Below, one piece after another: positions 24,708 to 32,739 of a stretch of DNA of 64,000 nucleotides. Where the stretch lies: NCBI GenBank assembly GCA_025465355.1, contig JAODNN010000106.1, positions 1-64,000 on the forward strand, given 5' to 3'. The stretch comes from Blastococcus sp. (lineage in GTDB: Bacteria > Actinomycetota > Actinomycetes > Mycobacteriales > Geodermatophilaceae). Both the position numbers and the translations under genes were made by a program. How positions within the stretch are numbered: position 1 is the first letter of the stretch; each line of letters begins with the position of its first letter. The notes beneath the pieces are model-generated. The model was given only the letters and a program-made list of their open reading frames with translations. It was not told the origin of the DNA and made no database searches.

Positions 24708-25835
24708 GTGAACACCAAGGGCGCGATTCTGTGGGGCGTGGGCGAGCAGTGGTCGGTCGAGGAGATCGAGGTCGGCGACCCGCAGCAGGGTGAGGTCACG
24801 GTCGAGCTGGCCGCCTCGGGCCTGTGCCACTCCGACGAGCACCTGGTCACCGGCGGCACACCGGTCGGGTTCCCGGCCCTCGGTGGGCACGAGGGTTCGG
24901 GTGTCGTCACCAAGGTCGGCCCCGGCGTCGCGGGGCTGCAGGAGGGCGACCACGTCGTCACCGCCTTCATCCCGGCCTGCGGCCAGTGCCCGCCGTGCGC
25001 CAAGGGGATGCAGAACCTCTGCGACCTGGGCGCCCACCTGCTGGGTGGCGTCGCGATCTCCGACGGCACCCACCGCGTCACCGCGAAGGGACAAGGCGTG
25101 TCGCCGATGTGCCTGCTCGGCACGTTCTCGCCCTACATCACGGTGCATCAGGCCTCGGTCGTGAAGATCGAGCCGAGCGTGCCGCTGGCGGTTGCGGCCC
25201 TGGTGGGCTGTGGGGTGACCACCGGCTGGGGGTCGGCGGTCAAGGTGGCCTCGGTCCGGCCGGGGGAGACGGTGGTGGTCATGGGCGTCGGCGGCGTCGG
25301 CATGAACGCGGTCCAGGGGGCGGTCGCGGCCGGCGCCCGTCACGTCGTCGTCGTCGAGCCGGTCCCACACAAGCGCGACTGGGCCAAGACCTACGGAGCG
25401 ACGCATTCCTTCGCCACCGCGGAGGAGGCGATGGGCGCCGTCAACGAGCTGACCTGGGGCCGGATGGCGGACAAGACGATCATCACGGTCGGCGACATCC
25501 AGGGCGAGGACATCCAGGTCGCGCTGAGCCTCACCGGCAAGGGCGGCCGGGTCGTGGTGACCGGGATGGGCAACTACGCCAACCTCGACGTCACGCTCAG
25601 CCTGTTCGAGCTGACCCTGCTGCAGAAGGATCTGCAGGGCGCCATCTTCGGCGGGCTGAGCCCCCGCGCCGCCATTCCGGAGCTGCTGGCGCTCTACCAG
25701 GCCGGCCAGCTCAAGCTCGACGAGCTGGTGACCACGAAGTACGCCCTCGAGGACATCAATCAGGGCTACCAGGACATGCGCGACGGCAAGAACATCCGCG
25801 GGATGATCGTCTACACCGACGCCGACCGGCGCTGA
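24708..25835 (+). CDS. NDMA-dependent (mycofactocin-associated) zinc alcohol dehydrogenase
   Basis: This 375-aa protein starts at GTG 24708, with AGGAGG 7 nt upstream. Medium-chain Zn alcohol dehydrogenase features are complete: catalytic Zn ligands Cys40 (GLCHSDEH) and His61 (GGHEGSG), structural Zn Cys91, Cys94, Cys97 and Cys105 (CGQCPPCAKGMQNLC), and a Rossmann loop MGVGGVGMNAVQGA. The ILWGVGEQWSVEEIEVGDPQ opening and the long GDIQGEDIQVALSL insert resemble the NDMA-dependent family, whose NAD stays bound and is re-oxidised through mycofactocin. Position beside the mft genes supports this. The substrate is probably a primary alcohol. Confidence 0.92.
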   Translation: MNTKGAILWGVGEQWSVEEIEVGDPQQGEVTVELAASGLCHSDEHLVTGGTPVGFPALGGHEGSGVVTKVGPGVAGLQEGDHVVTAFIPACGQCPPCAKGMQNLCDLGAHLLGGVAISDGTHRVTAKGQGVSPMCLLGTFSPYITVHQASVVKIEPSVPLAVAALVGCGVTTGWGSAVKVASVRPGETVVVMGVGGVGMNAVQGAVAAGARHVVVVEPVPHKRDWAKTYGATHSFATAEEAMGAVNELTWGRMADKTIITVGDIQGEDIQVALSLTGKGGRVVVTGMGNYANLDVTLSLFELTLLQKDLQGAIFGGLSPRAAIPELLALYQAGQLKLDELVTTKYALEDINQGYQDMRDGKNIRGMIVYTDADRR

Positions 25836-25847
25836 CACCCTGCTCCC

Positions 25848-25912
25848 AGTTGATCATCGGCATATGGCTGCACGACACGCCGACCTGGGCAGCCGTTCGC
25901 CGATGATCAACT
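25848..25912. terminator. Two-part long stem-loop between convergent genes
   Basis: The outer arms AGTTGATCATCGGC (25848-25861) and GCCGATGATCAACT (25899-25912) are perfect 14-bp complements. Inside, a symmetric 4+4-nt bulge (ATAT/GTTC) is followed by a 6-bp stem GGCTGC/GCAGCC with a 17-nt loop. It lies 12 bp after the alcohol dehydrogenase stop and 14 bp before the XdhC stop, so it can end transcription on both strands. The outer arm shares GATGATCA-N-CT with the palindrome at 16762-16784. Confidence 0.75.
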
Positions 25913-25926
25913 CAGGGCGGCGACCC

Positions 25927-27048
25927 TCAGCGCTCGGCGGTGCGGTGGATGGGGCCGTCGGTCCCGGCGAGCCGCTCTCCTGACCCGCCCCAGCGGCCCG
26001 CGATGATCTCGGCGGCGATGGAGACCGCGGTCTCCTCGGGGGTCCGCGCGCCCAGGTCGAGCCCGATCGGCGAGGAGAGCCGCGCGATCTCCTCCTTCGT
26101 CAGCCCCGCGTCGGCCAGCCGGGCCAGCCGCTCCTCGTGCGTGCGCCTCGAACCCATCGCGCCCACGTAGGCGACCGGGATACGCAGGGCGAGCTCCAGC
26201 AGCGGGACGTCGAACTTCGGGTCGTGGGTGAGCACGCAGAGCACCGTTCGCTCGTCGATCCGGCCGGCGTCCACCTCCGCCTGCAGGTAGCGGTGCGGCC
26301 AGTCGACGATCACCTCGTGCGCGTCGGGGAACCTCTTTGGCGTCGCGAACACCGGACGGGCGTCGCAGACCGTCACCCGGTAGCCGAGGAACGCGCCCAC
26401 CCGGGCCACGGCGGCGGCGAAGTCGATCGCCCCGAACACCACCATCCGCGCGGGCGGCGCGAACGAGTTGACGAACAGGCCCAGGTCGTCGCCGCGGCGC
26501 TCGCCGTCGTGGCCGAAGTGCAGCATCGCCGTCCGGCCGGCGGCCAGCATGCCGCGGGCGTCGTCCGCGACGGCGTCGTCCAGGCGCTGCAGCCCGAGCG
26601 ATCCCGACACCCGGTCGGGCCAGATCACCAGCCGGCGGCCCAGCCGGTCGTCGGGCCCCTGCACGCAGGTGACGACGGCGACCGGCTCGTGCCGGCCCAC
26701 CGACTCGGCGATCTCGCCCAGCTCGGGGAACGACTCTCGGGACACGGTCTCGACGAACACGTCGAGGATCCCGCCGCAGGTCAGGCCGACGGCGAAGGCG
26801 TCGTCGTCACTGACGCCGTAGCGCTCGAGGGTCGGCTGCCCCGTCTCGACGACGTCCTTCGCCTCCTCGTAGACCGCGCCCTCGACGCAGCCGCCGGAGA
26901 CGCTGCCCACCGCGGTCCCGTCCGGGCCTACCAGCATCGATGCGCCGGCCGGACGGGGCGCCGAGCGCCAGGTCGCCACCACGGTGCCCATGCCGACGGT
27001 CTCCCCCGCCTGCCACCAGCCGATGAGATCCTCGAGAACGTCACGCAT
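25927..27048 (-). CDS. XdhC/CoxI-family molybdenum hydroxylase maturation protein
   Basis: This 373-aa protein starts at ATG 27048, with AAGGAA upstream. The XdhC N-terminal domain has MGTVVATWRSAPRPAGASM and the conserved Cys in VSGGCVEGAVYEEA. The C-terminal Rossmann domain has RMVVFGAIDFAAAVARVGAFLG and TVCDARP. The domain order is that of CoxI/CoxF-like proteins, which insert sulfurated Mo cofactor into XDH/CO dehydrogenase-family enzymes. It is third in a minus-strand unit after the MoxR ATPase and VWA genes (59 bp from the latter). The obvious client is the coxSLM enzyme about 11 kb away. Confidence 0.9.
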   Translation of the reverse strand: MRDVLEDLIGWWQAGETVGMGTVVATWRSAPRPAGASMLVGPDGTAVGSVSGGCVEGAVYEEAKDVVETGQPTLERYGVSDDDAFAVGLTCGGILDVFVETVSRESFPELGEIAESVGRHEPVAVVTCVQGPDDRLGRRLVIWPDRVSGSLGLQRLDDAVADDARGMLAAGRTAMLHFGHDGERRGDDLGLFVNSFAPPARMVVFGAIDFAAAVARVGAFLGYRVTVCDARPVFATPKRFPDAHEVIVDWPHRYLQAEVDAGRIDERTVLCVLTHDPKFDVPLLELALRIPVAYVGAMGSRRTHEERLARLADAGLTKEEIARLSSPIGLDLGARTPEETAVSIAAEIIAGRWGGSGERLAGTDGPIHRTAER

Positions 27049-27107
27049 CGCTGGGTTCCTTCCGTCCGGCGGTTCCGGCGGCCCTCTGCAGGGGGGCAGG
27101 GGGTCCT

Positions 27108-28304
27108 TCACGCACGCTGGATCACTCCCGACAGTTCCTCGAACGCCGCCATGCTGTGTCCGGAGACGAAGTGGTCGATCGACGGCAACGCCGCCTGCAT
27201 CCCACCGGTCAGCGGCTCGTAACCGGCCCGGCCCTTGTGCGGATTCACCCAGACGACGGAGTGGGCCAGCCGCCGCAGCCGCGTCATCTGCTCGGCGAGC
27301 AGCTCCGTGCCGCCTCGTTCCCAGCCGTCGCTGCAGACCACGACCACGGCGCCGCGCGCCGTCCCGCGCTGCCCCCAACGGTCGAGGAAGGCCTTGAGCA
27401 CCTCGCCGAGCCGGGTGCCGCCGGACCAGTCGGGGATCGCCGATCCGCTGGCGATCAATGCGGCGTCCGGGTCGCGCAGCCGCAGCTGCGGCGTCACCCG
27501 CGTCAGCCGCGTTCCGATCGTGAACACCTCCGTGGAGGCCGGGCGCGCCCGGACGGCGGCGTGCGCGAACCGCAGCAGCGCGTCGGCGTAGGGCGTCATC
27601 GAGCCGGAGACGTCGATCAGCAGGACCACGCCGCGCGGCCGGGGCGCCCGACGACGGTGCAGCAGCCGGGTCACCTCGCCGCCGTCCCGCAACGCGCGCC
27701 GGACCGTCCGGGCCGGATGGACGGCGCCCAGCGCGCTCGGCCGGCGACGCCGGGAAGGCCGCATCGGGGCGGCGGGCACCAGGAGGGTGAACAGTCGCCG
27801 GAGGTGCTCGCGCTCGGCCGCGGTCAGGCCGGCCACGTCGCGGTGCCGGAGCACCTCGTCCGCGCTGGCGCGGGTGGCCAGCTCCTCGGTCTCCGCGTCG
27901 GCCTCGGACTCTCCAGAACCCCCGTCCAGCGGCGCGGAGACCGCCAGCTGCGGCGGCACGGACGCCGTCGGCCGGGCCGCCCGGGGCGCCTCGCCGGCGA
28001 AGTAGGCAGCGAATGCCGCGTCGTAGCGGACGAGATCGTCCGGGTCACCGCAGAGCGTGAGCCGGCCTGCCCAGTACACGGCGGTCGGGTTCAGCACGTC
28101 GAGCGCCCCGAGCGCGGCGAGCATCGCCTCGACGCGGTCCGGCGAGGCGGGCACTCCGGCGTGCCGGAGTGTCCGGGCGAAGCCCAGCACCGTGTCGACG
28201 ACGTCCCGGTTCCGCGGTGCTTTGACGGCCCTGTCCAGAGGCTCGCCGCGAGCGTGCGAGCGGGGAGGAGGACAGGGTCCTTCCAGGGGTCCTCTTTCAG
28301 CCAC
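27108..28304 (-). CDS. coxE: VWA-domain protein, CoxE family
   Basis: This 398-aa protein starts at GTG 28304, which overlaps the MoxR stop by 8 bp. After an N-terminal helical half (about 30-200) comes a von Willebrand A domain with an intact MIDAS start: GVVLLIDVSGSMTPYADALL, then SGGTRLGEVLKAFLD and VVVCSDGWERGG. CoxE works with the CoxD MoxR ATPase to mature the Mo active site in CO dehydrogenase. Coupling with the ATPase gene supports that role. Confidence 0.9.
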   Translation of the reverse strand: MAERGPLEGPCPPPRSHARGEPLDRAVKAPRNRDVVDTVLGFARTLRHAGVPASPDRVEAMLAALGALDVLNPTAVYWAGRLTLCGDPDDLVRYDAAFAAYFAGEAPRAARPTASVPPQLAVSAPLDGGSGESEADAETEELATRASADEVLRHRDVAGLTAAEREHLRRLFTLLVPAAPMRPSRRRRPSALGAVHPARTVRRALRDGGEVTRLLHRRRAPRPRGVVLLIDVSGSMTPYADALLRFAHAAVRARPASTEVFTIGTRLTRVTPQLRLRDPDAALIASGSAIPDWSGGTRLGEVLKAFLDRWGQRGTARGAVVVVCSDGWERGGTELLAEQMTRLRRLAHSVVWVNPHKGRAGYEPLTGGMQAALPSIDHFVSGHSMAAFEELSGVIQRA

Positions 28305-29226
28305 CGAAGAGCGCCCCCCGGGCCAGTGCCTGGACGCGGTCGGTGTCCTCCCGGTACTTCAGGACGGCGCCCAGAGTGCGGGCCGCGAGATCCGGATCGA
28401 GGTCGCGGGCACCGAGCGTGTGCAGGGCGGTGGCCCAGTCCATCGACTCGGCGATGCCGGGGGGCTTGAGCAGGTCCAGCGTGCGGAGGGTGGCAGTGGC
28501 GCGGGCGACCTCGCGGGCCAGTTGCTCGGTCACCTGCGGCAGCCGACGGCGCAGGATCGCCACCTCGCGGTCGAAGTCGGGGTGCTGCAGCCAGTGGTAG
28601 AGGCACCGGCGCTTGAGCGCGTCGTGCACCTCCCGTGTCCGGTTGGAGGTGAGGACGACGAGGGGCGGCGTCTTCGCGTGCACGGTGCCGAGCTCGGGGA
28701 TCGAGATCGTGAAGTCGGAGAGGACCTCGAGCAGGAACGCCTCGAACTCGTCGTCCGCCCGGTCGATCTCGTCGACCAGGAGCACGCTCGGGGAGTCCTC
28801 CAGGGCCTGCAGCAGGGGGCGGGCAAGAAGGAAGCGCCGGTCGTAGAGAGAGGCCTCCAGCGACGCGGTGTCGTCGGTGGCGTGCGCCGCCTCGGCGGCC
28901 CGCAGGTGCAGCAGCTGACGGCCGAAGTCCCAGTCGTAGAGGGCCTGGCTGGCCTCCAGACCCTCGTAGCACTGCAACCGGTAGAGCGGCCGGCCGGTGA
29001 TCTCGGCCAGGGCCTGCGCCAGCGCCGTCTTCCCGACGCCCGCCTCGCCCTCGAGGAACAGCGGGCGGTGCATGACCAGCGCGAGATAGGCGGCGGTCGC
29101 CAGGCCCTCGTCGGGGAGGTAGCCGGTGGCCTCGAGCGCGGCCGCCAGCTCGCCGGGGCTGCCGAATCCGGGTTCCCCCTCCGGGTTCGGCGCAGCGGCG
29201 ATCGGGTGCACGGTGGGCTCGCTCAC
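28297..29226 (-). CDS. coxD: MoxR-type AAA+ ATPase, CoxD-like
   Basis: The protein is 309 aa from GTG 29226. An in-frame ATG at 29238 is possible, but the purine-rich GGTGGG stretch abuts it, so the GTG is better spaced. Walker A is GEAGVGKTALAQAL, Walker B LLVDEIDRADDEFEAF, sensor 1 VVLTSNRTREVHDALKRRC. This is the MoxR subgroup that includes CoxD, shown in Oligotropha to assist insertion of S and Cu into the Mo site. The enzyme here is form II, so Cu insertion is not expected. First gene of the maturation unit. Confidence 0.92.
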   Translation of the reverse strand: MSEPTVHPIAAAPNPEGEPGFGSPGELAAALEATGYLPDEGLATAAYLALVMHRPLFLEGEAGVGKTALAQALAEITGRPLYRLQCYEGLEASQALYDWDFGRQLLHLRAAEAAHATDDTASLEASLYDRRFLLARPLLQALEDSPSVLLVDEIDRADDEFEAFLLEVLSDFTISIPELGTVHAKTPPLVVLTSNRTREVHDALKRRCLYHWLQHPDFDREVAILRRRLPQVTEQLAREVARATATLRTLDLLKPPGIAESMDWATALHTLGARDLDPDLAARTLGAVLKYREDTDRVQALARGALFGG

Positions 29227-29337
29227 GTAGGCGAGCATCCCACCTGCGCCGACACGGGCGGCGGGTCGGATGCGACGTCGCGCAACGTTCCCGAGGCCCC
29301 GCAGGGGGTCCCGGTGGGTGCAGGGCACGATGGCGGC

Positions 29338-30621
29338 ATGCCTACGCCGTCCGACGAACTCGTCCTCGGCCACGATCTACGCAGCTTCGTCGACGCCTCC
29401 CCCTCGCCCGGCCACGCAGTGGCCGAGCTCGCCCGGCGGCTCGAGGCCGCCGGGTTCACCGAGCTCGCCGAGACCGACACGTGGACGCCCACGCCCGGGG
29501 CCGGCCACTACGTGGTCCGCCACGGCAGCCTCATCGCCTTCCGCGTGGGAAGCCGGCCGCTGTCGGAGGCCGGGCTGCGCATCGTCGGTGCCCACACCGA
29601 CTCGCCGACGTTCAAGGTGCGCCCGCATTCCGACGTCCGCCAGGCGGGGTACCGGCTGATCGGGGTCGAGCCCTACGGCGGGGGGCTGTGGCACACCTGG
29701 CTCGATCGCGAGCTGACCGTCGCGGGGCGGGTGGCGTTGCGGGGAGGCGGGACGACGCTGGTCCGGCTGCCCGGTGCACCCGTGCGACTGCCGTCCCTGG
29801 CGATCCATCTCGACCGGAGCGTGAAGGAGGGCCTGACGCTCGACCCGCAGAAGCACCTCGTGCCGGTCTGGGACCGGGACCTCGGCACCGAGCCGGGCCT
29901 CGCCGAGGCGTTGGCGGATGCGGTGGGCGCCGGGCCAGACGACGTCGTCGGCCACGATCTCGTGCTCACCGACACCCAGCCCGCCGCCGTGGCCGGCGCG
30001 GACGGGAACTGGGTCGCGGCGCCGCGGCTGGACAACCAGGGCAGCTGCCACTCGGGCCTGCTCGCCCTGCTGGCCGCCGCGGCGGGCGAGCGCACCCAGG
30101 TCCTCGTCTGCAACGACCACGAGGAGGTCGGCAGCGGGTCGATGTCCGGCGCGCGCGGGAGCTTCCTCGAGGACGTCGTCGTGCGGCTGGCCGCCGCGAC
30201 CGATCCGGCCGATCGACAGGCGGTGCATCGCGCGATCGCCCGCTCGGTGCTGGTCTCGGCCGACATGGCGCACGCCGTGCATCCGACCCGCTCGGACCGG
30301 CACGAGCCGGAGCACCGGCCGCAACTCGGTGGCGGGCCGGTGCTGAAGCTGAACGCCAATCAGGCCTATGCGACCGACGCGACCACCGGCGGCTGGTTCA
30401 CCGAGCGCTGCGCCGAGGCCGGCGTGCCGGTGCAGCACTTCGTGAGCCGCGCCGACCTGCCCTGCGGCAGCACGATCGGGCCGCTCACCGCCACCCGACT
30501 CGGCATCGCCACGGTCGACATCGGTGCGCCGACCCTGGCGATGCACTCCTGCCGGGAGCTCGTCTCGGCGCTCGACGTCCCCCTGATGGTCTCCGCCCTG
30601 ACTGCCTGTCTGGAGAACTGA
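29338..30621 (+). CDS. apeB: M18-family aminopeptidase
   Basis: This 427-aa cytosolic zinc aminopeptidase starts at ATG 29338. Metal ligands appear in order: RIVGAHTDSPTFK (His), APRLDNQGSCHSG (Asp), CNDHEEVGSGS (Glu-Glu), VSADMAHAVHP (Asp) and LAMHSCRE (His). The length is standard for M18/aminopeptidase I. Such enzymes remove acidic or neutral N-terminal residues. It is divergent from the MoxR gene and ends before a strong stem-loop. Confidence 0.95.
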   Translation: MPTPSDELVLGHDLRSFVDASPSPGHAVAELARRLEAAGFTELAETDTWTPTPGAGHYVVRHGSLIAFRVGSRPLSEAGLRIVGAHTDSPTFKVRPHSDVRQAGYRLIGVEPYGGGLWHTWLDRELTVAGRVALRGGGTTLVRLPGAPVRLPSLAIHLDRSVKEGLTLDPQKHLVPVWDRDLGTEPGLAEALADAVGAGPDDVVGHDLVLTDTQPAAVAGADGNWVAAPRLDNQGSCHSGLLALLAAAAGERTQVLVCNDHEEVGSGSMSGARGSFLEDVVVRLAAATDPADRQAVHRAIARSVLVSADMAHAVHPTRSDRHEPEHRPQLGGGPVLKLNANQAYATDATTGGWFTERCAEAGVPVQHFVSRADLPCGSTIGPLTATRLGIATVDIGAPTLAMHSCRELVSALDVPLMVSALTACLEN

Positions 30622-30635
30622 GCGCTCAGGCGAGA

Positions 30636-30673
30636 ACGGCGGCCGACCGAGTCTGTGCTCGGTCGGCCGCCGT
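30636..30673. terminator. 16-bp perfect stem-loop, bidirectional terminator
   Basis: The left arm ACGGCGGCCGACCGAG (30636-30651) and its perfect complement (30658-30673) enclose the loop TCTGTG. It lies between the convergent apeB stop and the PRC-barrel stop (30688). Confidence 0.85.
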
Positions 30674-30687
30674 CGCTTCCGGGTGGC

Positions 30688-31500
30688 TCAGCTGCGCCGC
30701 GTGTCCGGGGGCCCGTCAACCTCGACCTGCTCCTTGCGGACGGTCTCGTCGACCTGCGCCTCGTCGGTCACGGTCTGCTTGTCCAGGCGGACGCGCTCCA
30801 CCGGCACCGCCTCCTTGTCCACGACCGGACGCTCGGCGTGCAGCGTGACCTCGTGCTCCTCCTCGCTGATCGCGGGCCCGTCCATGGCGTCGCCGAGGTT
30901 GGCCTCGGTGATGGGCTCGCGCTCGACGACGACCTCCTCGCGGGAGACCGGCACCGTCGTGGTCACGTTCTCGGTGACGACGTACTTGCGCAGCCGGGCG
31001 CGGCCGACCTCCTCGGACCGGGTGCCCACATCGAGGCGCTCCTCGGACCGGGTCATGGCGTCGTCCGTGGTCGGGCCGGAGGTGTCGTGGCCGACCGTCC
31101 CGCGTGCGTCGGTGTCCGTCCCCCCCGTGTCGTAGCCGGCGCGGGCCGTGTCGTCACCGCTGCCGGCCACTCCAGCTGTCTGCGTGCCGTTGCCCATGTC
31201 GTAGTACCGGTACAGCTCGCTCTCCTCCGCGGGAGAGAGGTGGCCGTCGGTGTCGATCTTCGGGGCACCCTTCACCTGGTCCTTGCTGAGGGGTACCCGC
31301 AGTCCGTCGTCGGTCAGGTCGGCGTCCCGGATCGGGACGAAGGACTCCTTCGTGCCGAACAGGCCGGTCCGCACCGTGACCCATTCCGGCTGACCGGTCT
31401 CGTCATCGAGATAGACCTCTGAGGCGGACCCGAGCTTCTCGCCGGACCGGTCGTAGACGTCCTGGCCGATCACGCGGTCGATGGTGTCGCTGCCGATCAT
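30688..31500 (-). CDS. PRC-barrel and DUF2382 (YsnF/AvaK) domain stress-response protein
   Basis: This 270-aa protein starts at ATG 31500, with AGGAG about 10 nt upstream. Residues 1-80 are a PRC-barrel (VIGQDVYDRSGEKLGSASEVYLD; EWVTVRTGLFGTKESFVP). A Gly/Asp/Thr-rich linker follows. Residues about 155-262 are a DUF2382 repeat region (RLRKYVVTENVTTTVPVSREE; EHEVTLHAERPVVDKEAVPVERV). The protein is acidic and cytoplasmic. Related proteins are linked to general stress and desiccation in actinobacteria. The upstream region contains a perfect 8-bp-arm palindrome (31535-31552). Confidence 0.88.
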   Translation of the reverse strand: MIGSDTIDRVIGQDVYDRSGEKLGSASEVYLDDETGQPEWVTVRTGLFGTKESFVPIRDADLTDDGLRVPLSKDQVKGAPKIDTDGHLSPAEESELYRYYDMGNGTQTAGVAGSGDDTARAGYDTGGTDTDARGTVGHDTSGPTTDDAMTRSEERLDVGTRSEEVGRARLRKYVVTENVTTTVPVSREEVVVEREPITEANLGDAMDGPAISEEEHEVTLHAERPVVDKEAVPVERVRLDKQTVTDEAQVDETVRKEQVEVDGPPDTRRS

Positions 31501-31847
31501 CGTGGGGTGCTCCTGTCTGCAAGGGGGCTGTGCGGTCACCCATGTGGGTGACCGGGGCCACGTGCGGAAAACGGGTCCGCCCTTCCGACACGCCCGGCAG
31601 CCCCGGGCCGGATGGCTGAGTGGCGGTTCCGGGCCGCGCCTCTCCGGCCCTCTTCCGGACGTTTCGCCAGGTCACGCGCGGTTTGATAGTGCGCAACCCG
31701 GTGTCACACACGACATTCGTGGAACAGATGGGCGTGGTCACGCTCCGACATCTCGCCCCCTCCCGGGCGTGTCGTGTCGGGCCGCAGCCTCGCCCCCGAC
31801 GGCGCGTCGTCCGTCCGTGGGGCGCGGCCGGTGCTTAGCGTCGGGAG
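31501..31847. other. Divergent promoter region, no gene seen
   Basis: This 347-bp gap separates the divergent PRC-barrel and DUF3097 genes. Apart from the palindrome at 31535-31552 I find no coding potential with a ribosome binding site and no convincing promoter boxes. Confidence 0.5.
31535..31552. promoter_or_regulatory. Perfect palindrome upstream of the PRC-barrel gene
   Basis: GTCACCCA (31535-31542) and TGGGTGAC (31545-31552) flank TG. It lies 35 bp upstream of the ATG at 31500, where an operator or a 5'-leader hairpin would act. The binding factor is unknown. Confidence 0.45.
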
Positions 31848-32657
31848 GTGCCTCCCCGTTCGCCGTACGACAACCTGGTCCACCCCCGCACGGTCAAGAA
31901 GCCCAGCCCGCAGGTAGAGGCGGAGCGCGACCTCGTCGTCGAGGACCCGAGCTCGGGCTTCGTGGGCGCCGTGGTGCGCTGCGAGAAGGACGTCGTCCAC
32001 CTCGAAGACCGGTTCGGAAAGGTGCGGGCCTACCCCCTCGGTCCCGGGTTCTGGGTCGACGGGCGGCCGGTGGTGCTGGTCCGGCCGAAGCCCGCGGCGC
32101 CCGCCGGCCCGTCCCGCAGTGCCTCCGGGTCCACGTATGTCGCCCACGCCCGCGCCCGCGTCGCGCGCGAGGGACGCATCTACGTCGAGGGCAAGCACGA
32201 CGCCGAACTGGTGGAGAAGGTCTGGGGCCACGACCTCCGCATCGAGGGCGTCGTCGTGGAGCCGCTGCACGGCGTGGACGACCTGCCGTCGATCGTCCGC
32301 GAGTTCCGCCCGGGGCAGGGACGCCGGCTCGGCGTGCTGGTCGACCACCTCGTGCGCGGCTCGAAGGAGTCGCGGATCGCCGAGCAGGTGACCGGTGAGC
32401 ACGCCCTCGTCGTCGGTCACCCGTTCATCGACATCTGGCAGGCCGTCAAGCCCTCTGTCGTCGGGATCAAGGCCTGGCCGGTCGTGCCCAAGGGGCAGCC
32501 CTGGAAGGAGGGCGTCTGCACGGCACTGGGCTGGGAGGACGACACCGGCTACGTCTGGGCGCAGCGGATCCTGGCGCGGGTGCGCACCTGGACCGACCTC
32601 GAGCCGACCCTGATCGGCCGCGTCGAGGAGCTCATCGACTTCGTCACGACGGACTGA
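31848..32657 (+). CDS. DUF3097-family protein
   Basis: This 269-aa protein is a member of the actinobacterial DUF3097 family. The N-terminal half has SGFVGAVVRCEKDVVHLEDRFG. The central part is Toprim-like (GRIYVEGKHDAELVEKVWG; LGVLVDHLVRGSKESRIA). The C-terminus ends with WTDLEPTLIGRVEELIDFV. The VEGKHDAELVEKVW and VDHL motifs look like the Glu and Asp of a Toprim metal site, suggesting a nucleic-acid enzyme. That is inference; no function is established to my knowledge. The gene stands alone. Confidence 0.88.
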   Translation: MPPRSPYDNLVHPRTVKKPSPQVEAERDLVVEDPSSGFVGAVVRCEKDVVHLEDRFGKVRAYPLGPGFWVDGRPVVLVRPKPAAPAGPSRSASGSTYVAHARARVAREGRIYVEGKHDAELVEKVWGHDLRIEGVVVEPLHGVDDLPSIVREFRPGQGRRLGVLVDHLVRGSKESRIAEQVTGEHALVVGHPFIDIWQAVKPSVVGIKAWPVVPKGQPWKEGVCTALGWEDDTGYVWAQRILARVRTWTDLEPTLIGRVEELIDFVTTD

Positions 32658-32663
32658 CCCCGT

Positions 32664-32733
32664 CGAGATCACGCGATCTCGTCGTCATGGGCCCCCGGAG
32701 GCGCCGAGTTCACGCGATCTCGGTGCCTCCGGG
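32664..32733. terminator. Two stem-loops between convergent genes
   Basis: The first stem is CGAGATC/GATCTCG (32664-32670 with 32675-32681). The second is a 15-bp stem (32694-32708 with 32719-32733, one G-U pair) with a 10-nt loop. They sit between the DUF3097 stop and the aldo/keto reductase stop and probably end transcription both ways. Confidence 0.7.
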
Positions 32734-32739
32734 CGGTGC

